Below, piece by piece: positions 1-10,305 of a DNA stretch of 64,000 nucleotides. The notes beneath the pieces were generated by a model. It saw only the letters and a list, made by a program, of their open reading frames with translations, had not been told where the DNA came from and searched no databases. Origin of the DNA: Trochalopteron elliotii (taxonomy: Eukaryota; Chordata; Aves; Passeriformes; Leiothrichidae); contig JANPWX010000062.1 in NCBI GenBank assembly GCA_024734555.1, positions 650,984 to 714,983 on the forward strand. Direction: 5' to 3'. A program made the translations under genes and the position numbers. Every line of letters starts with the position of its first letter. Positions within the stretch are counted from its first letter, which is position 1.

Positions 1-41
<41 letters not shown>
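1..41. repeat. A homopolymer at the window edge
   Basis: Forty-one uninterrupted A residues open the window, so the true tract may extend further left. It lies directly against CpG-island sequence. It could be a simple repeat or the tail of a retrocopy lying outside the window; the window edge prevents a decision. Confidence 0.9.
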
Positions 42-43
<2 letters not shown>

Positions 44-151
44 AGCGGTAAACCGGCAAGTTTGCCCAAAGTGGAGGGAGCTGCTGAAGCCTCTCTCGGT
101 AGCTCTTCCCTGACGCTGCAGCAGCAGAGCCGCCTGCGCTACATACACACA

Positions 152-205
152 GAAAGAGAGAGGGAGAGAGAGAAAGAGGGAGAGCAGAGAGAGAGAGAGC
201 GAGCG

Positions 206-268
<63 letters not shown>

Positions 269-290
269 GAGGAGGAGGAGGGAGGACGAG
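152..290. repeat. GA microsatellite running into a 26-G homopolymer and GGA repeat
   Basis: A purine-only stretch begins with GA and GAGC dinucleotide-type repeats (about 152-240), passes into an uninterrupted run of 26 G (241-266) and ends in GGA triplets (267-290). The strand is purely or almost purely purine over more than 100 bases, a composition known to favour triplex (GA) and quadruplex (G-run) structures. It produces a spurious open frame of alternating Glu and Arg followed by Gly. GA tracts are common in 5' UTRs of vertebrate neuronal genes, which fits the CpG-island setting but does not identify the gene. Confidence 0.9.
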
Positions 291-573
291 TCGAGCGCTG
301 CACTCCAGAAAGCTCAGTCTTACCCTCTGTCTCTGCTGCCAGCGCTGCAAGTGGGATAGCTGCTCATCACAAAACACCAGTTCAGTCCTCAAAACCGACC
401 CTCATTTCATGCCCGAGTTTGGCTTCTGTTGTGTTCTCAAACCCGTGATCTATAGTGATTTTCTCTTACCCTTTCCCTCCCCACGTCCGCTATAGACTGT
501 GAATCGAGCAACGATTTTTAAAGCAAACGTTTGTTCGCCTTTCTTTTCTTCTATTCTGCATTTTGCGGAATCA

Positions 574-584
574 AGCTGGTAAGG
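574..584 (+). other. Candidate splice donor of a 5' UTR exon
   Basis: The sequence AAGCTG|GTAAGG has its GT at 579-580 and matches the vertebrate U1 donor consensus well. It lies inside the CpG island downstream of the GA/G tract, where the first exon of a left-to-right gene could end. There is no coding support for the exon, and a match of this quality also occurs by chance every few kilobases, so this is only a candidate. Confidence 0.3.
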
Positions 585-951
585 AAACTCGTTTCCCAGA
601 TTCCCACCTTCCCCTGTCGTGTCGGTGCTTTTGTGAAATAGCTGCAGTCACTGTAACTGCATAAAACTCCACGGAGAAAGGGGGACTGCCTTAGATCTCA
701 GACTTTCGTCCTGTTTCTCAGTGCTATTCCAGCCTCTCGGTCTTTGTGATTGTGTTCTTCCTATTACTATGTTTTGAATGTGTCTTTTCAGCATGTTTGT
801 GCGTATCCTAGGAGAAAAAAAAAATCCCTCGGAGAAGATGTTCAGGAAAGGAGCGACAGGGTTAGTAGAATAAACACATGTAAGAAGTAACAGATTTATT
901 TCCGAACAGAGACTTGCTGCTTCGATGATTGCTAAAATGTAGCGTCACCTA

Positions 952-964
952 CCTGGGTAAGTGA
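952..964 (+). other. Candidate splice donor (GTAAGTGAG)
   Basis: CCTGG|GTAAGTGAG has its GT at 957-958. The six intronic bases are the ideal vertebrate donor. It is the strongest donor match I noticed in the CpG island. If the gene runs to the right, it is a good candidate for the end of the first non-coding exon. RNA evidence would be needed to choose between it and the sites at 579 and 1630. Confidence 0.35.
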
Positions 965-1200
965 GAAATAAACTTTAATGGTAAAGCTCTCCGGCTCAAC
1001 TTTGCTTATTCTGACGTCCCTAGTTCGCGTCTCCTTTTGACTTTGAGCCATTTAATCGCCTATGGCTTTTGTGTGCTCCATCCCTACCTTCGGTGATGCC
1101 TGGCTCATTACCTGTCCTCTCCGCTCGGAGCCCGGAGGGAAAAGAGGGAGACTCCGGGTGCAGGCGAGCGTGGGGCAGCCAGCGGGGAGAGAACGAGGGC

Positions 1201-1378
1201 GTGCGGGTGTGTGTATGTGTGGTGTGTGTGTGCATGTGTGCGGTGCTGTGCGTGTGCACGTGTGTGTGCGGGTACACGTGTGTGTGCGTGAACACGTGTG
1301 TGTGCGGGTACATGTGTGTGTGCGGGTACACGTGTGTATGCGTGAACATGTATGCGCGTGTGTGTGTGCGTGCGCGCA
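1201..1378. repeat. TG-rich minisatellite with 18-bp period and phased E-boxes
   Basis: A (TG)n-type tract surrounds six consecutive 18-bp units between 1254 and 1361, with the form GTACACGTGTGTGTGCGG. Units start at 1254, 1272, 1290, 1308, 1326 and 1344. Four of them carry the palindrome CACGTG (1257, 1275, 1293, 1329) and one carries CATGTG (1311). Because 18 is a multiple of three, every frame stays open and gives a six-residue periodic peptide on both strands; these frames are not genes. The units alternate between GTACAC and GAACAC starts, suggesting that part of the array grew as 36-bp dimers. Confidence 0.9.
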
Positions 1379-1628
1379 GCCAGGGGAAGGCAGTAATCCA
1401 GCTGCTCTTTCTGCTCTGTGAACACATGTGGGAAAACAAGTTGCTGCGCGTTCTGCATGTGTTTGTCTGTGCATTCCTCGTTATAGATGGCTCTTTTGAA
1501 TAAAAACGCATGCAGACGAATGCGGTGAAATGTCTCTTTCATCGCGATGATATATTTGAGCGAAAATCGGCCGGATATGTTGAGGTGGTTCAAAGCAACG
1601 GTCACAGCGTGTCTTTGTCATTTGGGGC

Positions 1629-1636
1629 GGTGAGTG
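1629..1636 (+). other. Candidate splice donor (GTGAGT)
   Basis: GCG|GTGAGT has its GT at 1630-1631. An ATG-initiated frame begins at 1510, stays open across this site and would supply about 40 residues before the junction. That peptide is not one I recognise, and the ATG context is poor (C at -3). The site is therefore a possible exon end, not a demonstrated one. Confidence 0.2.
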
Positions 1637-2813
1637 ATTGTAGGAGGGAGGGAAGGTTGCCACCTCTTTCCTTGAGGAGTCCAGAGACACAGAGGGGCAG
1701 AACCGCGCCGCATGGAGTCGGCGCTGGGGAGGGAGGGACTGCTCCCTTCTCCGGAGGGCTGCAGGGCTGCTCCTCCGGCGCCTCCTCCGGACCTGGCACC
1801 GGCTCCGGCCGCTCTCTCTGCCTCGCCAGAACACGAAAACCCTCCCCCGCTGATGCTGGAGACACTCGGCTTTCTATCTGCAGCATCAGCGAGAAAGCCC
1901 AGCTCGGCGCAGGCTCAGTGCTCACCGCCGCAGTCCCGGACGGAGGAGGGGGGTTCGGGAGCGCAGCATCTTCGCAGCGGGTTAAGTAGGATTAGTACCA
2001 AATCCCTATTATATTTGCCAAGCAACTTGAATTTATCAAAATTCTCCCTCGCTGTTCTGAAGCTCCGTGAGGAGGAAATTTTGTTCACAGTGTAAGATCC
2101 ACACATGCCAGCACGTAGGAATACCAGCATACTGCATTACACTGGCTCCCTGCACTGGAAATACAACCGCGAGCAGCAGCTCCCGCTGTTCCCGTCCCTT
2201 TGTGCTTTTAAACGCAGTCAGGAAACTTAATGTATTCGCCAGGGAAGGGGCAGGATGAGAGCGTTTTTAACCTCCCCGCCATAAACTTTAATCGGATTCC
2301 GGGCTGTTGCACGGCATGGACGCTTGCCTCTTGCCTTGCGTCTCCTTCCCCGTTGTTTCCACTACGGCCTGCTTGCGAGTGCCTCTTTCAAGCGAATGAG
2401 TGATTTCTTTCTCTTGCCGTGTGCAATTGCTCCCCCTTCCCTTCCTACCCTCGCTGGCCTCTCTTACACACACTATGCCTTTCACACGCGGTCTGCGCCC
2501 CCCAGTCCCCCCCTCCTTTCTTTCTTTTTTTGCAGTGTCTTCACATGCAATCTCTCTCTGAATGTTCAATGTCTTTCCTGCTCGGGAGTGCTGCGTCCTT
2601 CACAGTGGATTGGTTCCTCTTTCGGAGCAGAGGTAACGGCCCCCCCTTTTCTATCATTCTCCCTTCCTCCCTCCCCTCCTCCCCTCCTCCTCCAGGGCAG
2701 GCGGCCGGCGTGGGAAATGGGCCCGACGTGCGCTGCATGGTGGATGGCCGCGCTGTTCCCGGTCCACGTGCCCCGGCTGCCGGGGGGAGGACGGGGCTGT
2801 GCTGGCCGTGTGT

Positions 2814-2819
2814 CCCCCC

Positions 2820-2855
<36 letters not shown>
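2814..2855. repeat. Poly-C tract (35 C, G-run on the minus strand)
   Basis: Six C, one T and then 35 uninterrupted C (2821-2855) lie in the second half of the CpG island. The plus strand could form an i-motif and the minus strand a quadruplex. It creates proline-rich open frames on the plus strand and glycine-rich ones on the minus strand, which should not be read as proteins. Confidence 0.9.
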
Positions 2856-4671
2856 ACCCGTTCGAGCTGGGAGAGAGTAGAATTACCGCCGCACCCTCTC
2901 TCCGCCTTCCCGGGCACCGGAGACTCCCGGTCCCGCGGCCCGAGCAGGCACAGCTCCCCGGGTGTCGGTAGGAACCAGCCCAGCTGTTTCGGGCGGGGGA
3001 GGTTTGTCCCTCTCGGGCAAATCTGTTGCGCAGTGTAACTCCCCCCGCCCGGCCGCCCTCCCTCCCTGATGCACACAGACGCCCACACGCGCTCAGACAC
3101 GACACGGCATTTGTCCTCCTGATCTGGTGAGATCAACTGGGAAGAGGGATCACGAATGTAATCGTCTGTAATAAATAAAATAGCCCGAGATGCTGGTGAT
3201 ATGCAGAGGGGAAATAGGAGCTTGTGTCCTTAAAGGGAACATCTGATAAGGCTACCGAAGTGGCATCTTGCGTGTGGGAAGGAATCCGTCTTGCTGACAA
3301 TCGCAGCCTGCTGTACGTGGGGAAAGCCTGAAGCAGCCTGGGAGCTTCCCCGGCTCCTCTGCATCCCCCAAGCTCCCGACGCTCTGCGCTGGGGCTTTGT
3401 CGTCGTTGTTGTAGTTGTTGATTGGAAAGACAGGGGTCATCGTTAAAATATGCAGATATAATTAATGGCTGGTTTATCTTCATGTGTTGGCTGAGCCCGG
3501 CTTCTGCCGCCGGCAGCCGAACTCGCGTCCGCAGTTGGCGCTTTCAGCCCACGACAATTTGGTTTTCACAGTTTAGGAATGTCAGTGGCTCTCACTGGAA
3601 AATTACTTCTGGGATCTGCAGTGGGAATCAGTCTCTGGTTAAAGAGAGACAAATAATTTACATATCCATACTACTCTATACATTAACAAACGCATACTGA
3701 ATATTACTATTTGCACTCACTAACGAAAAAGAAGCTTCAGAAGGAAAAAAAGTCATATTGCCTTGAAAGTAACGTATTCACAGTAATACGTGGAAACGAT
3801 TAGGTACAGTAAACATGATAGAAAATACGAAAGCAGGGTAAAAACAAGGACAGAACCCCCACATGAAGCATTTAAAGCCATTTGAGGGAAAGGCGAAACT
3901 AACTCAAGAACTCCACCAAGGGACAAGCAGCTGAAATGACACCACGGCGGCACAGAGCCCGCGGTGACCTTTCATCTCTCCAAAGTGTCTTGCTGATCTG
4001 GTGCAATTCTGTTGTGACCTCTTCACTCCCTTCCCTACCACAAGTGCCCTCTGGCCACATCGAAGCTCCCTGAGTTCCTCGCAGTGAATACAGTGGGAGG
4101 CCGGCCGAGTTGCAGGGAGTGCTGACACTTGGCCAGTGTCTTTCACCGCTTTGCAAATGTGCCTGCTGTGTGGTAGCATGTAATAGGCAGCAGTGATTAA
4201 ATTATTCATTGCAGCAACAGCTTTCTGATGGACGTTAAAACGTAAGAGTTTAAATAAGAAAACCACAGATTTACTTTTAAGCAGATAAAACCCACATCTG
4301 TGCTTATTTAGCTGAATGCTAGCTAAGCATGAAACCAGTTACTTTGTTTAAATCCTCTCTCTTTTACTCTCTGAGAATTTTGAGCTAGATTATGCACCAT
4401 AAAAGTTACTGACAGAGCAGAATTAATCTGTGTTGGATAACAGTGGTTAAATCTTGCATGATTATAATCGTTCATTCTTAAACTTATATCTGAAGTCCGT
4501 TTAAAGTGAAAGGTTCTTGCAGAGGCATGATTCCATCAGCATTTCTGAGATCTCACATTTATAAAGAGACATAAAAATTAATATTTAGCCAAAGAGATAG
4601 TGATTCTGTTTACTAAGATTTTTGCAGTGTGTATACATTCCTTACAAATCACAATTATTAACATTGAGATC

Positions 4672-4672
<1 letters not shown>

Positions 4673-4718
<46 letters not shown>
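4673..4718. repeat. TTTC tetranucleotide microsatellite
   Basis: About eleven perfect copies of TTTC (GAAA on the other strand), ending at a TGG boundary. It accounts for the Phe-Leu-Ser periodic frame on the plus strand and the Lys-Glu-Arg one on the minus strand. Confidence 0.95.
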
Positions 4719-5324
4719 GGAAGGCTTTTTACAGACTGGGGTTTTTCCCCAGATGTTGACAAAAAATCTAACCACTCATAATCATGCAGAAATGATGGAC
4801 AAAATATGCTTAAAATCAGAAGGAAAAATTATTGAAAGGTCTTTAAAAACTCATATGAATTTTAATGAGGGGAGACATATTTTTTGTTGAATTTGTTTCA
4901 TATGCAACTGCTAACTTTCCTGGATTTGCAGGGACATAAATGAATGCTTCACCCAGCCCCACTATTTTATAGATTTATTTTTAAATTAAACTATTGTTCA
5001 TGTCCTCTAAATGCAAAGTAAACTATAGAAAAAATTAGGGTGAGCTTTCAATAATTTCTATAAAAATAGAGGGAAATTATGAGTCATTAGTACACATTCT
5101 ACATAAAGAGATACAATGAGACATTTAGGAGAGATAATTAAAGCTGGACTTTATTTAAATGAAATGTATGAGAACCAGGTAGCACTGCCAAAGAAAGAAA
5201 AATATTTCATTGTGACTGAAAATACTAAATGCATACAGTTGATATTTATATAGATTCATTAGCAAAGAACAGCACAGTTACTTTGTGAAATAATTTAGGG
5301 ATTTTTTTAAAATATAATGTTTCT

Positions 5325-5450
5325 AAGGTGGATATCAGTAGTGAGCACACTGAAGGTCTCAAAGTGCTTTTCAAATTATCCCTATGAGATTAAAAGGGGT
5401 GCAATGACCTGTTCAGTCACCCAGGCAATCCACTAAAAAAAAAAAAAAAA
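5325..5450 (+). repeat. Possible MIR/CORE-SINE-like relic with A tract
   Basis: The string CTCAAAGTGCTTTTCAAATT, followed by a CCCTATGAG step and then CAATGACCTGTTCAGTCACCC, has the order and spacing of the core and tail of MIR-type SINEs (a CTTTACAAA-like block, CCCTATGAG, and a TTGCCCAAGGTCAC-like block). A 16-base A tract ends it at 5450. Divergence is high, as expected for an element older than birds. The assignment comes from remembered consensus motifs only. Confidence 0.35.
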
Positions 5451-7535
5451 GACTCTTTCCAGATTAGGTTCATTAGACCATAGTTTTGAATTTATTTATG
5501 TTATTTTAATATATTATGGATTCACATCAAGATTTGCCTTTAAATATGTGGCAATCATTTCTGTTTTATTTGGTGGATTGCTGGAAAGTCAAAGAACTCT
5601 TTCTGAAGCCCTTAAAACAGGTTTGTATTCTGGAGAACTACACATAAAGAAGATCTTGTGTCATGAAATTTGATGGATAGCAGTAAAATATCCTAAACTG
5701 TTATAGATATATTGAAATACAGATTTTTTAAGCTTGTGCTCTCACTTACTTCAGTCAGATATCCTTTATATACCAAACTGAGTGCATAGACTTAGTTAAA
5801 TCATTTTGCCTCAACGTACTCTTGAAGGCTTCTTGACCTAATGTGATTTTTCAGTTCTATGTTCCACATTTTTTACTGGTTTTTTAGGATGCTACGAATA
5901 ATTTTTCTGTGAATTAAAGTTTTCTTTCATTTTTAAATGAAAATCACAAGAGCTTAAAATCTTTTGTCTAATATTCTTAGTGCACCTGTGCAGCTTTAAT
6001 TTATTTTTAATATGATTCAGGAGAGCATAAAAGATCTGGCATGTCTTCATGATTGTACAATGTCAGCTGCCTGTTGAGCAGAAGATAAATTACTCAAGCA
6101 AGATGGCAACTCTGAGAAGTTCTGAAGAAGAACCTTTGGTATTATAATTCAAGCACTGTTATGGATAACTGAATGCTGTGCAGGTCTATTCCTTTCTGTA
6201 ACTTAATGCCGATTTATGTTATTGACTACATCTGAAATGAAATTTATAAATCTACACATATACTCAGTTGGGAGTTTTAATGTTTCTGTCTGTTTTATCA
6301 AAACAATTACTGCTCTCTGGCAGAAAAAAAGTAATAGTTGCATAGAACAAGTAGGGTATAAAACACAGTTGTTCTATATTAAGGAAATAAATATGGTGGC
6401 AAGGAAAGTACTTTAGAATGGCATCAAGCTGTCAATTGCTAATTAGACGGGCTATTTGGCTTTGTTCTGCAATGTTTAAAACTTCTTGACTAGGTGTTTT
6501 ATAATGTTAGGCTTGTCATTTCTTTTCATATGAAAAGTGCATCATTGGAATCCTTAGAGGTCATGTTGCTATAAACCTTATTCAGCTGTGCAGTGGAGAA
6601 GCAGACAAAGTTTTCCCTTAATTCATTGTTTGACCCTATCAGAGACATGACTATTCACTGAAAATAGCAAGGGCTATTCACCTGCTGCCATCAACTGCTG
6701 ATGGTGAGCAAGAGAAAATATGAAGAAGTGGAGTCCCTTGCACCTTTCCCTGAACTACATTAAAACATAAACTTATATATTCATGCCTGTACTGTTCATG
6801 TCTAGTGAACAGCTTTGGAATTTAGCCAAAATGGCAATTAGAAGCTGAAGAAGGGCCTGGTTCTATCACCTTAAAACAGGATCCTTTTAGAACCAATAGA
6901 GTAGCCAAATATATATTAGGCTGTTAAGCACTGGTACACATCTGATCAGCTTGCTTCTAGAAGGTTTTGCACTGCTATCTGAACTCTCCAAAATAAGAAT
7001 GAAGGGTTTGTAGGCACCCTTCCTATGAGGAAGATTACATAGCCTGACATTGAAATCATCTGTCCTCCTGCTGTCTCACTTGCAGCACTTTTGCCATGCA
7101 GAGACAGCCATACTTTTATGTCTGCTTTAGCTGTTTTGTAAAGTTTCTTGGTGATCATCCTTTGCATAATTGCATTTTTAGTGTCCTTTATAAGGGTAAT
7201 AAGTACTGTACAGCGTGGGTTTTTATGACCTACAATATATCTAGAGGAAGAGAGGTACTGATAAGTTTCTACATTTTTCATCTTCTGATAGAAACCTGAC
7301 ATATCTTCAGTTCATTCATTCTGTGAGATGATTAAAAAGTTGCTCTTCAACAAACTAAACCTCATCCAGGGCTCAGCAGGAAATAACTGCAATCTAAGCA
7401 CATTAAAGAACAGACAGGACAAGCCAAAGCATACCTCTTTCTTTCCCTCTTAAGATATGGGAAAAAGAGAAAAGCAGTCTAATATTGTGATAAAACTGCA
7501 GCCTGCAGCAGCTGGCTATGGGTAAGGATATAGAA

Positions 7536-7596
7536 CCTAATCCAAAGCACACATAAGTCAATGGAAGCACTTTGGTGAAATAAGCTTTGCATTAGG
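7536..7596. mobile_element. Ancient palindromic MITE (non-autonomous DNA transposon relic)
   Basis: CCTAATCCAAAGC at 7536-7548 is matched in inverted orientation by GCTTTGCATTAGG at 7584-7596, with 12 of 13 bases paired, and the middle contains AAGTCAATGGAAG. This is the form of the short palindromic elements with a CC-TAATCCAAAGC terminus and a central AAGTCAATGG block that recur in reptile and bird DNA. The element is about 61 bp, encodes nothing and is a fossil. The inverted arms are seen directly; the family assignment is from memory. Confidence 0.6.
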
Positions 7597-8339
7597 CACC
7601 TAGTGAGTGAATGATGTTTAAAGCATTCATGTAGATCTTAAGCAGATGAGTGAAGAAGAAAATTATGTGCATTTGAATCAAAATAAATGCCATTAAAATG
7701 CTTGGTGTAAATGTTATTTTGCTGACCCCAGAGATCATCTTTATGACTCATGATAAACTGGCATTCTTGGGCACTGAATCCTATCCTCCATTAGTGCAAG
7801 AACTCATGTTTCATGAAAAGCTTATCTTAAAAATATATGTTTGTATATATATGTAAAATTCTTAAGTTGATACTAATCTTAAAGTTCAATACATTATAAA
7901 CATCTGCAGAGTCTTTTTACCCATTCATGTGTCTACAGAGTGAATTTCTCTCACTTTAGGGTTGGGTTTTTTTACTGCAAAATAAGACAAGATTTTTCAA
8001 TTTCCTTTCATCACCTAAGTTCTGCATTCCTGACATTGTGCTGATGAACTTGCCCTTCACCTCCCTCCACTCCATTTTTAATGACGTTTTCAGTGAATCC
8101 TTAATATGGAGGACACAAATGGTTTATGATTTTCATTACAAAGGTGTACTCTACCTCATGTGGTATTGTTAACCATCTCCTTCTTTAACCCAGAAGTATT
8201 GTGTTTAATACTCATATTAGCTTTTTTCATAGCTACATCATATTTTGATGGCTGTCAGTCCTTCTTTAGTAGATTGGCTGCATCTTTTGTTTTCTCTGTG
8301 GGAGAATAGATTTTAAGAGGGTAGGGATGGTGCTTTCCC
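7597..8339. other. AT-rich non-coding stretch, nothing recognised
   Basis: No open frame of note and no repeat that I can name between the MITE and the LTR-like block. Confidence 0.6.
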
Positions 8340-8600
8340 TTGATGAGTTGCAGCTGTACTAATTACTAATTACTAAAGAATGGAAACAGCCTTGCCCTTA
8401 ATAGCTCACAGCTATATCCAATAAGGAGGGGTGTTATAAGAGAGTGGGTTAGCTGGTGGAGAGGTAGCTGGAGCTTGCTGGCTGTGCTGTGAGGAGGAAG
8501 GGTCAGGTGGTTGTGCAAGGAGTTAGCTGGTTGTGTAAAAGGAAGAGAGAGTCAGTGTTGTGAGGAGCTGCCCCTGGGAACTCAGAAACATGGTATGCAG
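8340..8600 (+). mobile_element. Probable LTR fragment with CCAAT and TATA-like promoter boxes
   Basis: This block is G-rich and compositionally unlike its AT-rich surroundings. It carries a CCAAT box (8418-8422) and a TTATAAG box (8434-8440), then a tract with repeated TTAGCTGGT (8449 and 8523). A CCAAT and TATA pair this close, followed by GC-richer transcribed-looking sequence, is typical of the U3/R part of an endogenous retroviral LTR. I see no clear TG...CA termini or target-site duplication, so it may be truncated. An orphan promoter or an unrelated repeat is the alternative. Confidence 0.4.
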
Positions 8601-9198
8601 GTTTTACTGTAAGATAACGAGCTGATAGTGCTAGTCAGTTTGAGACAACTGTCCAGTGGTGCCAAGCACTGATGCTGACATTTCTCTGTTATTTTCACCT
8701 GATAAACTCATACTTTATAGCTGAAAATCTAATTATATTGCTCTTTGTACTACTTTAATCCCATTTATGTTATAGAAGTTATCAAGTTGTCTGAGTCTTC
8801 TTGTTTGTTTTTGTAATTTTGATGACCCTCAGACTTGCTTTACCAGCAAATTTCAGCAGCCTACTCTGAGGTTTTATGATCCAGTTTTTAACATAAATAG
8901 CAGAAAGATCTATGCAAGACATCCCATAAAGAACCACTTAGAAACTTCCATTTAATTGTGCAAACACCTAACACAACCTGTTGTCCTCTCCTGATTAGTC
9001 AGTTCTTTATCTTCTCTGTCTTAAGTAATTATTTTCAAAAACCTGTTTTGAAGTCCAGATATGTGAGATTTCTTGCCTTGAATAGAAGATAAATTATTAA
9101 AGATATTGATATACGGTAGCATCTATGAAGTTTGTTTGGATAGATTTTATTAGGCTTGATTTGTACTTCTGTTCTCTGTACTATTCTTTTTTCAAGAA
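8601..9198. other. AT-rich non-coding stretch, nothing recognised
   Basis: No recognisable gene or repeat lies between the LTR-like block and the CR1 3' end. Confidence 0.6.
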
Positions 9199-9730
9199 TA
9201 GTGTGGCCAACAGACCAGGGAAGTGATTGTCCCCCTGTACTCAGCACTGGTGATCCCACACCTGATTTCTATATCCCATTCTGGGATCCTCAGTACAAGA
9301 AAGACATTGAGGGGCTGAAGCATTTCCAGAGAAGGGCAATGGAGGTGAGGAATGGTCTAGAGAGTCTAGCACAGGGCTGGGGGTGTTTAGCCTGGAAAAA
9401 AAGGAGGCTCAGGGGGGACCTTATTGCTCTCTACAACTGCCTGAATGAAGGTTATACCTGCTGGGATTCAGCCCCTTCTCCCAGGCATCCAGGGGCAAGA
9501 CAAGAGGACATAAAGTTAAGCTGTGCCAGTAGAGAGTCAGGCTGGACATCAGAAAGGGTTGGAATGGACTCCCCAGGAAGAGTGGTGGAGTCACCACTCA
9601 TGGAAGTGTTCAAGAAATGGCTGGGTGTGACTTTTAGAGCCATGGTCTAGTTGACAAGGTGGTGATCAGTTGAAGATTGGACTTGATGATCTCAGAGGTC
9701 TTTTCCAATCTAAATGATTCTGTGATTCTG
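9199..9730 (+). mobile_element. CR1 LINE, 5'-truncated copy with 3' UTR and terminal repeat
   Basis: The text follows the 3' part of avian CR1: an AGTGTGGCCAACAGACC start, then the block encoding the end of ORF2 (CTACTCAGCACTGGTGA-like, GAGGGGCTGAAG, GGCTCAGGGGGGACCTTATT), then the 3' UTR, closing with GGACTTGATGATCTCAGAGG and the CR1-typical tandem ATTCTGTGATTCTG near 9717-9730. There is no poly-A tail, which is correct for CR1. An open frame from about 9156 to 9650 covers most of it, but this is a decayed LINE fragment and not a host gene. Truncation at the 5' end is the normal result of incomplete reverse transcription. Confidence 0.9.
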
Positions 9731-10272
9731 CTCGATTACTCATTCTTAGCTTCAAAATTTATTTTGAAACTTTGTGTTCTGAATCAATAAAAAAAATCTT
9801 ATTGAGACATTTATTTCTTCTGTCTTTCCCTTCCCTTTTCCTTTCTTCTCTTTCCCTTTATCCTCACTAAAAATTCTTCTTCTAGATTCTTCAGATCTAT
9901 GCATTAATTTCTTCAGAATTCTGCAGTGAAGGTTACCTGGACTATTGACTTTGAATAATTTGTAGTCTTTTAATTAATTTAATTTCAGATGTGATTTGTA
10001 TTTATCAAATTACTTGACATTTGATTAAAGATTACAAGGTATAACACTGTGAATATATTTGCCTATTTTTCCACTGCATGTTTTTTTGTCTGTCTCATCT
10101 ATGCATAAGCTATATATAATCTACATTATCTTCATAAAAATCATTATTTTGAATGTCTGGATGCTTATATTAGAAGGGCAGTGAAAGTCAAAACAAGGTC
10201 CCAGAACAAAGGAATTTATACTTGACCAGAAGGAACTTTGCACTTTGACAGAGTTGAGTAATACACAGATAG

Positions 10273-10305
<33 letters not shown>

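Larger units (their letters stand above)
1..3560. promoter_or_regulatory. CpG island, probable promoter and 5' UTR exon region of an unidentified gene
   Basis: CpG dinucleotides and GC-rich text are dense from the left edge to about 3,560 and then become rare for the rest of the window, which is the usual picture of a vertebrate CpG-island promoter. Inside are CCAAT-type (ATTGG near 2,606), E-box and GC-rich motifs but no clear TATA-driven start. Splice-donor matches on the plus strand lie at 579 (CTG|GTAAGG), 957 (TGG|GTAAGT) and 1630 (GCG|GTGAGT), so one or more 5' UTR exons with a very long first intron to the right is a reasonable inference. The open frames across the island are low-complexity (Glu-Arg, Pro, Cys-Val or His-Thr runs) and look like no protein I know. 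A gene leaving the window to the left on the minus strand is equally possible. Gene identity is not recognised. Confidence 0.75.
3561..7535. other. AT-rich non-coding stretch, no gene recognised
   Basis: CpG becomes rare and base composition falls to the AT-rich background. The sub-interval 3,900-4,200 is somewhat richer in GC and could hold an old repeat or a conserved element, but I cannot name it. The open frames are short and without recognisable domains. The TTTC microsatellite and the SINE-like trace inside this interval are listed separately. Confidence 0.7.

Noticed and set aside
62..448. Open frame with Glu-Arg and Gly runs
   Set aside because: It is a translation of the GA microsatellite and G-run; its nominal start is TTG, and nothing resembles a known protein.
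1254..1361. CRISPR-like array
   Set aside because: The repeats are head to tail with no unique spacers, in a vertebrate CpG island.
1020..1511. Overlapping open frames on both strands with His-Thr or Cys-Val repeats
   Set aside because: They arise because the TG minisatellite has an 18-bp period, which keeps all frames open. They are not genes.
2324..3136. Proline-rich and glycine-rich frames across the poly-C tract
   Set aside because: Composition-driven, no conserved domain, and interrupted by a homopolymer that would not be stable in a coding exon.
9156..9650. 164-codon open frame as a host gene
   Set aside because: The DNA is CR1 3' sequence; the frame starts upstream of the element boundary and follows no known protein except LINE remnants.
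10276..10303. Poly-A tail of a processed pseudogene
   Set aside because: No recognisable coding sequence precedes it and no flanking duplication is visible.
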